Source of the DNA: [Clostridium] methylpentosum DSM 5476
GTDB taxonomy: Bacteria; Bacillota; Clostridia; Oscillospirales; Ruminococcaceae
Assembly (NCBI GenBank): GCA_000158655.1
Contig: EQ973339.1
Location: 23,089 to 86,783 of the forward strand
Length of the DNA stretch: 63,695 nt
Direction of reading: 5' to 3'
How positions within the stretch are numbered: position 1 is the first letter of the stretch; every line of letters starts with the position of its first letter. Under the pieces are notes generated by a model. That model had not been told where the DNA came from. It saw only the letters and a list, made by a program, of their open reading frames with translations, and did not search any database. Positions 44,303 through 53,008 of this stretch are shown here, piece after piece. Made by a program: the position numbers and the translations under genes.

Positions 44303-44325
44303 TTTGATTGGAATAGCGTAAGGTT

Positions 44326-44637
44326 TCAGCGCTCATTTTCCTTTTTGAAATGCTCAATCAGGCGGTAAATGATATCTACCTGTTCTGTGGTGAGACTTTT
44401 CAATAGGTTGTCTTTGGAAAAGCCGATCAAGTAGTCGGCTGAAACATCATAAAATGCAATCAGCTGGGCAAACACTTCCAGACTTGGCGTTTTTGTTTCG
44501 TTTTCGTAAGCAGACATAGAAGCGGGAGCAATACCAAGTTTTTTCGCAACCTCCGCTTGACTGAAATGTCTGGCTTCCCTTAAAATTTTTAATTTTTCAC
44601 CCAACCCATAGAGATATGTTTTGTCTGCTGACATCAT
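44326..44637 (-). CDS. XRE-family regulator, type A1
   Basis: A 103-residue protein with helix-turn-helix LKILREARHFSQAEVAKKLG, APASMSAYENETKTPSLEVF and the shared C-terminal module LLKSLTTEQVDIIYRLIEHF ending KKENER. A paralogue of the 43271 gene. It starts at tandem ATGs after AGGAG. Confidence 0.9.
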   Translation of the reverse strand: MMSADKTYLYGLGEKLKILREARHFSQAEVAKKLGIAPASMSAYENETKTPSLEVFAQLIAFYDVSADYLIGFSKDNLLKSLTTEQVDIIYRLIEHFKKENER

Positions 44638-44696
44638 GAATTCTCCTGACTGTCCGACATGAGGAGTTCAGTGCAAAATGCGCTGTAGAATTTTGC

Positions 44697-45008
44697 TTAG
44701 TCGTCGGTTTCCTCTGTCTGGTGGTATTCTTTGAATTTGGTGATCAGGCTGCTGATTAAGCCAATTTCGTCATCGGTCAGCCCTTCAACGGAGAGCATTT
44801 GTTTCTTGTCATAGCCCAGAAGGTAATCTGCGGAGACGTTATAAAAAGCGCAGAGATCCGAAAATACTTCTAAACTGGGAGTAGTTGTATCGTTTTCATA
44901 ACCTGAAAATGTAGATGGCTTAACGCCTAACAGATTTGCTGCTTCATTTTGTTGGAGGCGTTTGCCTTTTCGTAATACTTCTAGTTTTTCACCTAACCCA
45001 TATATCAT
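44697..45008 (-). CDS. XRE-family regulator, type B1
   Basis: About 103 residues from the ATG at 45008, preferred because AGAGGG lies 7 bases upstream (an in-frame start at 45044 has none). Helix-turn-helix LEVLRKGKRLQQNEAANLLG, KPSTFSGYENDTTTPSLEVF, then the type B tail (SVEGLTDDEIGLISSLITKF). It is the promoter-proximal member of the five-gene array B1-A1-C-B2-A2. Confidence 0.88.
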   Translation of the reverse strand: MIYGLGEKLEVLRKGKRLQQNEAANLLGVKPSTFSGYENDTTTPSLEVFSDLCAFYNVSADYLLGYDKKQMLSVEGLTDDEIGLISSLITKFKEYHQTEETDD

Positions 45009-45089
45009 AAGTTTGCCCTCTTTTTCTTTATATGGTTTTAGCATAGTTATATTTGGATGTTTAAAACGGATTTAATTTCGGTTAAACAG

Positions 45090-45118
45090 TTGACTAGGGC
45101 GTTGGGCTGTGTTATAAT
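45090..45118 (+). promoter_or_regulatory. Promoter of a candidate small RNA
   Basis: TTGACT (45090-45095), 17 bases, TATAAT (45113-45118). It is divergent from the XRE array and not followed by any gene for over 300 bases. Confidence 0.85.
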
Positions 45119-45123
45119 TGGAA

Positions 45124-45237
45124 TATCGGGTCGCCATATAATACCTGTAACCGATCGCGGCTGTTAGGGAAGCCTGCGGCGATCTGAGACGCGCGCGTGA
45201 AAAAACGGGGCTGTAAAGTAGGAACAGCCCCGTTTTT
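45124..45237 (+). ncRNA. Candidate ~114-nt small RNA
   Basis: The region lies between a consensus promoter and a strong terminator (AAAAACGGGGCTGT 45201-45214 with ACAGCCCCGTTTTT 45224-45237). It contains GC-rich internal complementarity (CGATCGCGGCTG / GCCTGCGGCGATC) and no reading frame with a ribosome binding site. I do not recognise the family. Confidence 0.65.
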
Positions 45238-45244
45238 CTGTGTA

Positions 45245-45273
45245 TTTTAAACTGTCCACTGGACAGTTTAAAA
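45245..45273. repeat. 13-bp perfect inverted repeat
   Basis: TTTTAAACTGTCC, ACT, then the exact complement. It follows the small RNA terminator and could be a regulator site or a second terminator. Confidence 0.75.
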
Positions 45274-45334
45274 GGGAAGTGGCGTTGAATTTGCCGCTTT
45301 TTTAAGAGTCTTGCGGCCTGCGGGCGCGGGTGTT

Positions 45335-45400
45335 TCGGGGCTCTGCCCCAAGCCCCGCTCAAGGGGCGCGCCCCTTGAGAATCCCAAGATGCGCTCTTAG
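45335..45400. repeat. GC-rich dispersed repeat, short copy
   Basis: Contains GGGGCTCTGCCCCAAGCCCC and a nested GGGGCGCGCCCC palindrome. Read on the other strand, CTTGGGGCAGAGCCCC matches GTTTGGGGCAGAGCCCC at the right arm of the 52797 foldback element. Confidence 0.65.
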
Positions 45401-45501
45401 TAAGACAGTGCGAAACCAGAGCTCAGATGTACCCCCTACGCGAGAGGATCACTCTGCACTGCAATCCCTACAGGACGCGTTCCGGCCGTGCGCCCTGCGC
45501 A

Positions 45502-45864
45502 CTAGTTTTTGTCGCCGGATTTGAAGATGAGGGCAATGAGGAAGCCGAAGAAAATGGCGGCTGCTATGCCGGCTGCAGATGCGGAGAGGCCGCCGGTAAA
45601 GGCGCCAAAGAATCCGCTTTTGGCCACTGCCTCCTGCACGCCCTGAGCGAGCAAATAACCAAATCCGGTCAGAGGAACGGTTGCGCCTGCACCTGCCCAC
45701 TGCACCAGAGGCTCATACAGGCCGACTGCACCGAGCACAACGCCGGCCACCACAAACGCGACAAGAATTCTGGCTGGGGTGAGTTTGGTATAGTCAATCA
45801 AGAGCTGGCCGACAATACAAATGGCGCCGCCGACCAGAAATGCTTTTAATAAATCCAAAATCAT
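45502..45864 (-). CDS. spoVAE: Stage V sporulation protein AE
   Basis: About 120 residues with four membrane segments: LLKAFLVGGAICIVGQLLID, ILVAFVVAGVVLGAVGLYEP, a conserved GAGATVPLTGFGYLLAQGV loop, and a last helix. It belongs to the SpoVA channel that takes up dipicolinic acid into the forespore and releases it at germination. The ATG at 45864 follows GGAGGG. It lies 5 bases after spoVAD. Confidence 0.95.
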   Translation of the reverse strand: MILDLLKAFLVGGAICIVGQLLIDYTKLTPARILVAFVVAGVVLGAVGLYEPLVQWAGAGATVPLTGFGYLLAQGVQEAVAKSGFFGAFTGGLSASAAGIAAAIFFGFLIALIFKSGDKN

Positions 45865-45869
45865 ACTGT

Positions 45870-46886
45870 TTAGCCCTCCCATTTGGTGTTGGACAGGTGC
45901 ACCAGGTGCGCGATGCCCGGAATAGATTCGCCCTGCTGATTGGTGACGGTGGACATGAGCGCACCGGTTGCAACAAACAACACATTTTTGAGTTCTCCAC
46001 TCTGAATGCGCTTGAGCACGTGGGAACAGAGCACCCCTGCGCTGCATCCGCAGCCAGAGCCGCCGGCGTGCACGTCCTGCTTTTGCAAATCAAAGAGCAT
46101 GAGTCCGCAGTCGTTGTGCTGCTTGCTGATGTCAATCTTTTCACTCATGAGCAGCTGGTTCAGCAGGTCAGAGCCCACCATGCCGAGGTCGCCGGTTAAA
46201 ATCAAATCATAATCATCCGGTTTGGTGCCGGTGTCGTGCAAAAAGGTTTCAATGGTGTCTGCGGCAGCTGGAGCCATAGCTGCGCCCATGTTGTTGATGT
46301 CCTTGATGCCCAAGTCAATGATTTTGCCGACGGACACCCCTTTGACATACGGCGCGCCTGCGGATTCCCCGACCACAGCGGCGCCGGATGCGGTGGCTGT
46401 CCACTGGGCGGTGGGGGTGCGCTGTCCGCCATATTCGAGCGGATAACGGAACTGCCGTTCCGCTGAGCAGAAGTGGGAGGACGTCACGGCGAGCGCGCGG
46501 GCGGAGATGCCGTTGTCTACAAAGAGGGAAGCCATCATGAGGCTCTCCGCCATGGTGGAACAGGCGCCGTACAGGCCGACAAAAGGAATGCCGAGCTCGC
46601 GCAGCCCGTAGTTGGAGCCGATGCACTGGTTGAGCAGGTCGCCGGCAAAGGCCACGTCAATGTCCTCGGGGGTGAGCTGGGCCTTTTGAATGGCGCGGTT
46701 GGCTGCGTCCTTTTGCAGCAGGCTCTCGGCTTTTTCAAACGTCTTTTCCCCTCCTAAGCTGTCCTGGTAGATCACGTCGAATTCCTGGCCAAGGGGGCCA
46801 TCCCCCTCCTTGCGGCCTGCGACTGCGGCAAATCCGATGATGCTGGGGGAGCTGTTTAACTTAATGGTAGCTCGTTTGACTCTCAT
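45870..46886 (-). CDS. spoVAD: Stage V sporulation protein AD
   Basis: A 338-residue protein with a thiolase-like fold. Landmarks are FAGDLLNQCIGSNYGLRELG, GLYGACSTMAESLMMASLFV, AVTSSHFCSAERQFRYPLEY and HAGGSGCGCSAGVLCSHVLK. SpoVAD binds dipicolinic acid and works with SpoVAC and SpoVAE(b) at the inner forespore membrane. It is the middle gene of spoVAC-AD-AE on the minus strand, with 9 bases to spoVAC. Confidence 0.97.
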   Translation of the reverse strand: MRVKRATIKLNSSPSIIGFAAVAGRKEGDGPLGQEFDVIYQDSLGGEKTFEKAESLLQKDAANRAIQKAQLTPEDIDVAFAGDLLNQCIGSNYGLRELGIPFVGLYGACSTMAESLMMASLFVDNGISARALAVTSSHFCSAERQFRYPLEYGGQRTPTAQWTATASGAAVVGESAGAPYVKGVSVGKIIDLGIKDINNMGAAMAPAAADTIETFLHDTGTKPDDYDLILTGDLGMVGSDLLNQLLMSEKIDISKQHNDCGLMLFDLQKQDVHAGGSGCGCSAGVLCSHVLKRIQSGELKNVLFVATGALMSTVTNQQGESIPGIAHLVHLSNTKWEG

Positions 46887-46895
46887 AGCGCCCTC

Positions 46896-47339
46896 CTAAA
46901 ACAGCCCGATGATCCACAGCACAATGCCGTAGACAATCGAGGCGAGTGTCCCGTAGACAATGACAGGTCCGGCGATGATAAACATCTTTGCGCCGAGGCC
47001 GAGCACCATGCCCTCTGTCTTAAATTCCAGGGCAGGGGCGGCCACTGAGTTGGCAAAGCCGGTGATTGGCACAATGGTGCCCGCGCCGGCGAATTTGGCG
47101 ATATTGTCAAAGACATTGAGCCCGGTGAGCAGGGCGGTGATGGCAATAAAGGTGATGGACACCCAGGCGCTTGCCTCCGGCTTGCCGCAGCCCCACTGAA
47201 TGTAGAGCTGGCGCAGCAGTTCGCCGAGCATGCAGATAAAGCCGCCGACAAAAAAGGCGGCGGGCACGTTTTTATAGGACTTTGATTTTGGCGAGGCCTG
47301 CTTTGCCATCTGATCGTATTGGGTTGCTGATATTTTCAC
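46896..47339 (-). CDS. spoVAC: Stage V sporulation protein AC
   Basis: A 147-residue membrane protein (FFVGGFICMLGELLRQLYIQ, GAGTIVPITGFANSVAAPAL). SpoVAC can act as a mechanosensitive channel for dipicolinic acid. It starts with GTG at 47339 after AAGGGTGATC, a long match to the 16S rRNA tail. It is first gene of the operon, with a sporulation-type promoter candidate 35 bases upstream. Confidence 0.96.
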   Translation of the reverse strand: MKISATQYDQMAKQASPKSKSYKNVPAAFFVGGFICMLGELLRQLYIQWGCGKPEASAWVSITFIAITALLTGLNVFDNIAKFAGAGTIVPITGFANSVAAPALEFKTEGMVLGLGAKMFIIAGPVIVYGTLASIVYGIVLWIIGLF

Positions 47340-47373
47340 GGTTGATCACCCTTTTTCTAAAAACTTTTACGGC

Positions 47374-47402
47374 TAGTATTTCCCTGAAATGAAAATATAT
47401 TC
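47374..47402 (-). promoter_or_regulatory. Candidate forespore (sigma-G/F type) promoter of spoVA
   Basis: On the minus strand GAATA (47402-47398), 17 bases, AATACTA (47380-47374). Sigma-G promoters favour GNATR and CATNNTA with similar spacing, so this fits except for the first -10 base. Confidence 0.65.
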
Positions 47403-47443
47403 TGAACTTTATCGATTTACTGCGATAAAACAATGATTTTGGC

Positions 47444-47472
47444 TTGCATTGCCCTGCCAGTTTTGCTATAAT
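47444..47472 (+). promoter_or_regulatory. Promoter of purA
   Basis: TTGCAT (47444-47449), 17 bases, TATAAT (47467-47472). It leaves a ~130-base leader before purA, for which I see no known riboswitch. Confidence 0.85.
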
Positions 47473-47607
47473 GAGTTTGTGTTTGAATACGGCGTACTGT
47501 GCGCGGCCTCCGCTGCTGGATGATCTGGCTGGCCGGTGTGCGGCGCATTGTCCGGTTGATTCATTTCAAAAGAGTAATTTTAGTAATTTAAAGTGAGGTA
47601 TGCATTT

Positions 47608-48882
47608 ATGCCTGCAAAAGTAGTTGTCGGCGTTCAATGGGGCGACGAAGGAAAAGGTAAAATCATCGATATACTCGCATCCCGCGCAGATGTTGTGGTC
47701 CGCGCTCAGGGCGGAAACAACGCGGGACATACAGTGGAAAGCAACGGCCAGGTGTACAAGCTGCGCCTGATCCCCTCGGGCATCCTCTACCCCGAGACCC
47801 TCTGCCTGATCGGCTGCGGCGTGGTGGTCAACCCGCCCTCCATTCTCGAGGAGATGGACGAGCTCGCAAAACGCGGTATCCAGTTTGATAAATTTTACAT
47901 TGACCCGCGCGCGCATGTGGTCATGCCGTGGCACATTGAGCTCGACGGCCTGAGCGAGAAATTCCGCGGCAACAACGACATCGGCACCACCCGCCGCGGC
48001 ATCGGCCCCTGCTATATGGACAAATCGGAGCGCAGCGGCCTGCGGATGTACGACCTGGTGCACCCCGAGGTGTTCCGCGCCAAGGCAAAGCCGCTGGGCG
48101 AACTCAAAAACCGCTTTATTTCGGAAATTTACGGCGAGAAGCCGCTCGACGTGGACGCGATCATCGAAGAATACATCGAGTACGGCAAGCGCCTTGCGCC
48201 TTACATCGCCGACGTGTCGGTTCTCGTCTACGAGGCGAACAAGCAGGGCAAGGAAATCCTCTTTGAGGGCGCACAGGGCACGCTGCTCGACCTCGACATG
48301 GGCACCTATCCGTTCGTCACCTCCTCCAACCCGATTTCGGGCGGGGTGTGCACCGGAACTGGCGTTGGCCCGACGATGATCGGGGAGGTCATCGGCGCGG
48401 CCAAAGCCTACACCACCCGTGTGGGCAAAGGCCCGTTCCCGACCGAGCTGTTCGACGCGGTGGGAGACACCATCCGGGAGCGCGGCAACGAGTTCGGCAC
48501 CAACACCGGACGCCCTCGCCGCATCGGTTGGTTTGACGGGGTGATCCTGCGCCACGCGGTGCGGGCAAACGGCCTGACCGGGCTTGCGGTCAACAAGCTC
48601 GACACCCTGAGCGGAGTCGGCTCCCTCAAGGTGTGCGTCGCCTATCAGAAAAAGGACGGCACGGTGCTGAAAAACTACCCGGCCTCCCTTGAGGAGCTCG
48701 CGGAGTGCGAGCCGGTTTATGAGGAGTTCCCCGGCTTTGACGAGGATATCACCGGCTGCCGCAGCTTTGACGAGCTGCCGCAGGTCTGCAAGGATTACAT
48801 CGCCAAGCTCGAAGAGGTCTGCGAGTGCCCGATCAAAATGGTCGGCGTGGGACCTGCGAGGGACCAGAACCTCGAACGATAA
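47608..48882 (+). CDS. purA: Adenylosuccinate synthetase
   Basis: About 424 residues. The P-loop-like GTP site VGVQWGDEGKGKIIDILA, then GGNNAGHTV, the IMP-binding region TTRRGIGPCYMDK, and FEGAQGTLLDLDMGTYPFVT with SGGVCTGTGVGP are all intact. It joins IMP and aspartate with GTP hydrolysis, the first committed step to AMP. The ATG at 47608 has GTGAGG 8 bases upstream. Monocistronic, between its own promoter and terminator. Confidence 0.97.
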   Translation: MPAKVVVGVQWGDEGKGKIIDILASRADVVVRAQGGNNAGHTVESNGQVYKLRLIPSGILYPETLCLIGCGVVVNPPSILEEMDELAKRGIQFDKFYIDPRAHVVMPWHIELDGLSEKFRGNNDIGTTRRGIGPCYMDKSERSGLRMYDLVHPEVFRAKAKPLGELKNRFISEIYGEKPLDVDAIIEEYIEYGKRLAPYIADVSVLVYEANKQGKEILFEGAQGTLLDLDMGTYPFVTSSNPISGGVCTGTGVGPTMIGEVIGAAKAYTTRVGKGPFPTELFDAVGDTIRERGNEFGTNTGRPRRIGWFDGVILRHAVRANGLTGLAVNKLDTLSGVGSLKVCVAYQKKDGTVLKNYPASLEELAECEPVYEEFPGFDEDITGCRSFDELPQVCKDYIAKLEEVCECPIKMVGVGPARDQNLER

Positions 48883-48898
48883 GTGTTTGAATGGATAC

Positions 48899-48933
48899 AA
48901 AACGGGGCTGTGAATCTGCACAGCCCCGTTTTT
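48899..48933 (+). terminator. Terminator of purA
   Basis: AAAACGGGGCTGTG/CACAGCCCCGTTTT stem followed by T, 16 bases after the stop. The stem core CGGGGCTGT recurs in the 45201 terminator. Confidence 0.93.
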
Positions 48934-49172
48934 CCGCTGTCCTGATTCACAGCCCGGAATTCGTCCGTATGGGAGATGTGAGAACCGGGGGTGATTCCAA
49001 TTCGGTTGGCAGCCGGTCAGACACAACCATCCGGCGCTGACCCTGTTTGCAGGACTGCTGCCACAACATTGCGAAAGGCGCGGCCGCTCCTTCGCCGCTA
49101 ATTTACAAATAGCACTTGAAATGAACGGGGAAATAGTGTTTAATAGAACTGTTACAAAAGGAGCAGAGGAAA

Positions 49173-49691
49173 ATGAGTGTTTTGAACATCGTGCTCGTCG
49201 AGCCGCAAATTCCGCAGAACACAGGCAACATTGCCCGCACCTGCGCGGCGACTGGGGCGCGGCTGCATTTGGTGAAGCCGCTCGGCTTTGCGATCGACGA
49301 CAAAAAGCTCAAACGGGCGGGGCTTGATTACTGGCACTATCTCGACATCACCTATTACGATGGCCTCAAAGATTTTTTTGCCCAAAATTCGGGAGGAAAT
49401 TTTTATTATTTTACCACCAAGGGGCAAGCTAACTACAGTGAGGTGGCATATCCGGACAACGCTTACATTGTATTTGGCCGGGAGGACGCGGGACTGCCCG
49501 AAGACCTGCTCTTTCACAACCCTGAAACCTGTGTGCGCCTGCCGATGCGCGGCGGCATCCGCAGCCTCAACCTCTCGAACACCGTGGCGGTGGCGACCTA
49601 CGAGGTGCTGCGGCAGTGGGGATTCCCCGCACTCGAATCACAAGGAAACCTGACAAAATATAATTGGGAGGAAGCAACATGTCCAAAATAA
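49173..49691 (+). CDS. trmL: tRNA (cytidine/uridine-2'-O-)-methyltransferase TrmL
   Basis: A 172-residue SPOUT methyltransferase. VLVEPQIPQNTGNIARTCAA at the start, FGREDAGLPEDLL, and the knot RSLNLSNTVAVATYEVLRQW are diagnostic. It methylates the wobble base 34 of leucine tRNAs. AAAGGAG precedes the ATG. Its last 13 bases overlap the degV-family gene. Confidence 0.95.
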   Translation: MSVLNIVLVEPQIPQNTGNIARTCAATGARLHLVKPLGFAIDDKKLKRAGLDYWHYLDITYYDGLKDFFAQNSGGNFYYFTTKGQANYSEVAYPDNAYIVFGREDAGLPEDLLFHNPETCVRLPMRGGIRSLNLSNTVAVATYEVLRQWGFPALESQGNLTKYNWEEATCPK

Positions 49692-50548
49692 AAATCATGA
49701 CCGATTCGGCCTGTGACATTCCAAAAGAGCGAGAGCAGGAGCTCGGCATCCGGATTCTCAACTTTCCCCTCACTGTGGACGGGGAAGGCTACCGCGAGCG
49801 GGAGGATTTCACCGAAGAGGAGTTCTATGATATCCTGCTCAACTGCCGCAAGGTGCCGACCACTGCGCAGATCACCCAGACCGAGTTTCTCGACGCCTAC
49901 AACGAGTATTACGAAGAGGGTTACACCGATCTCATTTACGTCTCGATCAACGCCAAGGGATCAAACACCTACAACTCCGCCCTGCTGGCCAAGCAGCGGT
50001 TTGAGGAGAAGCACCCTGACGCAAAGTTTGCGATCCATGTGATCGACTCCAAAACCTACACCATCGCCTACGGTTACCCGGTGATGGAAGCGGCAATCAA
50101 GGCGGAGAAGGGCTGTCCGGTCGAGGAGATCCTCGCCTATCTCGAGGACTGGTTTGACAGCGTCGAGATCTACTTTGCCCCCTATTCCCTCGACTTTGTG
50201 AAAAAGTCAGGGAGGGTGAGCGTTGCGGCGGCGTTTGTCGGGGAGCTGATGGGGCTGCGCCCGATCATCAACTTCAACGGCGGGGATCCCCAGATTGTCA
50301 CCAAGGTGCGGGGGGATAAAAACGTCATCCCCGGCATCATCCGGCTGGCTTCCTCCGCCATGGTGCCCCAGACCCCGCACATGATCATCAGCGGCTGCCT
50401 GCCCGAACGGACGGAGGAAATCACCAAGGAATTCGCCAAACAGGTGGGGTATCCAGGCGTCGGCGTCTTCAAGGCGGGGGCTGCGATCGCCATCAACGCG
50501 GGGCCGAAAATTGTCGGCATTATCGTGAAAGGAAAACGGCGCTCCTAA
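49679..50548 (+). CDS. DegV-family fatty-acid-binding protein
   Basis: About 289 residues. KIKIMTDSACDIPKEREQEL opens the first DegV domain; TAQITQTEFLDAYNEYY and ISGCLPERTEEITKEF are typical. DegV proteins bind fatty acids and act as FakB-like carriers for fatty acid kinase. The ATG at 49679 follows GGGAGG; it overlaps trmL by 13 bases, so the two are co-translated. No fakA gene is nearby. Confidence 0.93.
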   Translation: MSKIKIMTDSACDIPKEREQELGIRILNFPLTVDGEGYREREDFTEEEFYDILLNCRKVPTTAQITQTEFLDAYNEYYEEGYTDLIYVSINAKGSNTYNSALLAKQRFEEKHPDAKFAIHVIDSKTYTIAYGYPVMEAAIKAEKGCPVEEILAYLEDWFDSVEIYFAPYSLDFVKKSGRVSVAAAFVGELMGLRPIINFNGGDPQIVTKVRGDKNVIPGIIRLASSAMVPQTPHMIISGCLPERTEEITKEFAKQVGYPGVGVFKAGAAIAINAGPKIVGIIVKGKRRS

Positions 50549-50593
50549 AGGTGGAAAATACCGTTTATTTTGCATGAAAACGGTGAAAACCCC

Positions 50594-50622
50594 TTGAAAA
50601 ATGCGGGGTGTTCGGGTATAAT
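50594..50622 (+). promoter_or_regulatory. Promoter of pgk-tpiA
   Basis: TTGAAA (50594-50599), 17 bases, TATAAT (50617-50622), about 80 bases upstream of pgk. Confidence 0.87.
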
Positions 50623-50704
50623 ACTCTTTGGATTGTTACAGGTGTAACAAATAATAAAATTCGTTCCGTCCGCTCTGGGCGGCTGTATTGAAAGGATGGC
50701 TAAA

Positions 50705-51916
50705 ATGACCTCTTTAAACAAAAAGACTGTCGACGACATCAATGTGTCGGGAAAAAGAGTTCTTGTGCGCTGCGATTTTAACGTCCCGCTCAAAAACGGC
50801 GAGATCACAGACGAAAACAGAATCGTCGCTGCGCTTCCTACCATAAAGAAACTGATTGCGGACGGCGGGAAAGTGATTCTCTGCTCCCACCTCGGCAAAC
50901 CCAAGGGAGAGCCGAAGCCCGAGCTCTCGCTCGCCCCGGTTGCCAAACGCCTTTCCGAGCACCTCGGCAAAGAGGTTGTTTTTGCCGCTGACGACACTGT
51001 TGTCGGAGAGAACGCAAAAAAAGCGGTTGCTGAGATGAAAGACGGCGACGTCGTCCTGCTCCAAAACACCCGTTACCGCAAAGAAGAGACCAAAAACGGC
51101 GAGGAATTCAGCAAAGAACTCGCAAGCTTGGCGGACGTTTATGTCAACGACGCGTTCGGCACTGCGCACCGCGCCCACTGCTCCACTGAGGGCGTGACCA
51201 AATTTGTGGATGAGACCGCGGTCGGCTACCTCATCGGCAAAGAGCTCAAATACCTCGGCGACGCAGTTGAAAACCCGGCGCGTCCCTTTGTTACCATCCT
51301 CGGCGGCGCAAAGGTCGCAGACAAGCTCAGCGTCATCGAAAACCTGTTGAACAAGGCGGATACCCTGATCATCGGCGGCGGCATGGCCTACACCTTCCTC
51401 GCAGCCAAAGGCTACAACGTCGGCGATTCGCTGCTCGATGAAACCAAGATCGACTACTGCAAGGAAATGCTCAAAAAAGCAGAGGAAAAGGGCGTGAAGC
51501 TGCTGCTTCCGATCGACTGCACAATCGCAACTGCATTCCCGAACCCGATCGACGCGGAAATCGAAGTGCAAAACGTGGATGCAGACAAAATTCCGAACGG
51601 CTACCAGGGTCTTGACATCGGATCGAAATCCGCTGAGCTGTTTGCAAATGAAGTAAAATCCGCTAAGACCGTTGTATGGAACGGCCCGATGGGCGTGTTC
51701 GAGAACCCGGTTCTTGCAAAAGGCACCATCGAAGTTGCAAAAGCGCTCGCTGAGACCGATGCGATCACCATCATCGGCGGCGGAGACTCGGCTGCTGCGG
51801 TCAACACCCTCGGCTTTGGCGACAAGATGTCCCACATTTCGACCGGCGGCGGCGCTTCCCTCGAGTTCCTCGAAGGCAAGGACCTCCCGGGCGTCATGGC
51901 AATCAACGATAAATAA
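50705..51916 (+). CDS. pgk: Phosphoglycerate kinase
   Basis: About 403 residues. [82 protein letters not shown] and [15 protein letters not shown] are the substrate and ATP sites. It makes ATP and 3-phosphoglycerate in glycolysis. I prefer the ATG at 50705 because AAAGGA lies 8 bases upstream, rather than the ATG at 50696 inside that site. tpiA follows by 33 bases. Confidence 0.97.
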   Translation: MTSLNKKTVDDINVSGKRVLVRCDFNVPLKNGEITDENRIVAALPTIKKLIADGGKVILCSHLGKPKGEPKPELSLAPVAKRLSEHLGKEVVFAADDTVVGENAKKAVAEMKDGDVVLLQNTRYRKEETKNGEEFSKELASLADVYVNDAFGTAHRAHCSTEGVTKFVDETAVGYLIGKELKYLGDAVENPARPFVTILGGAKVADKLSVIENLLNKADTLIIGGGMAYTFLAAKGYNVGDSLLDETKIDYCKEMLKKAEEKGVKLLLPIDCTIATAFPNPIDAEIEVQNVDADKIPNGYQGLDIGSKSAELFANEVKSAKTVVWNGPMGVFENPVLAKGTIEVAKALAETDAITIIGGGDSAAAVNTLGFGDKMSHISTGGGASLEFLEGKDLPGVMAINDK

Positions 51917-51949
51917 GTAAATATTTTTTATTTGAGAGGAAGGCTATCC

Positions 51950-52720
<771 letters not shown>

Positions 52721-52737
52721 ACTATAATACGAAACAC

Positions 52738-52769
52738 AATCCGCTTATCACATCACTGATAAGCGGATT
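52738..52769 (+). terminator. Terminator of pgk-tpiA
   Basis: AATCCGCTTATCA/TGATAAGCGGATT stem and TTT, 18 bases after tpiA. It separates tpiA from gpmI. Confidence 0.9.
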
Positions 52770-52796
52770 TTACTCCCAACTGGCCGGCGGGAGGTG

Positions 52797-52985
52797 CGGC
52801 GGGACGCTGTCCCGGACCCTGCTTAGGGAGCCTTTTGAAAAAGGCCCCCTAAGAACCCCCGAAAACTTTAACTTACGCCCATCTCAAGGATGGGCGTAAG
52901 TTAAAGTTCTTGGGGATTGTTAAGGGGCTTCTTTCAAGAAGCTCCTTAACCGGGGTTTGGGGCAGAGCCCCAGCGCTCCCTCCGG
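52797..52985. repeat. Palindromic foldback element between tpiA and gpmI
   Basis: Two ~85-base arms are inverted, imperfect copies of each other. They share ACTTTAACTTACGCCCATC next to the centre, then CCCC-TAAG/AAC blocks, a CTTCTTGAA / CTTTTTCAA inner hairpin, and CTGTCCC/CTGCCCC ends. The centre (52869-52908) is an 18-bp perfect stem. No coding content. It resembles a MITE or a REP-type structured repeat. Confidence 0.8.
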
Positions 52986-53008
52986 GCCGAATCGAAAGGA
53001 TGAAAACG

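Noticed and set aside
47566-49026. 486-codon minus-strand frame over purA
   Set aside because: Complement of purA, lacking any protein motif and ribosome site; arises from GC-rich third positions.
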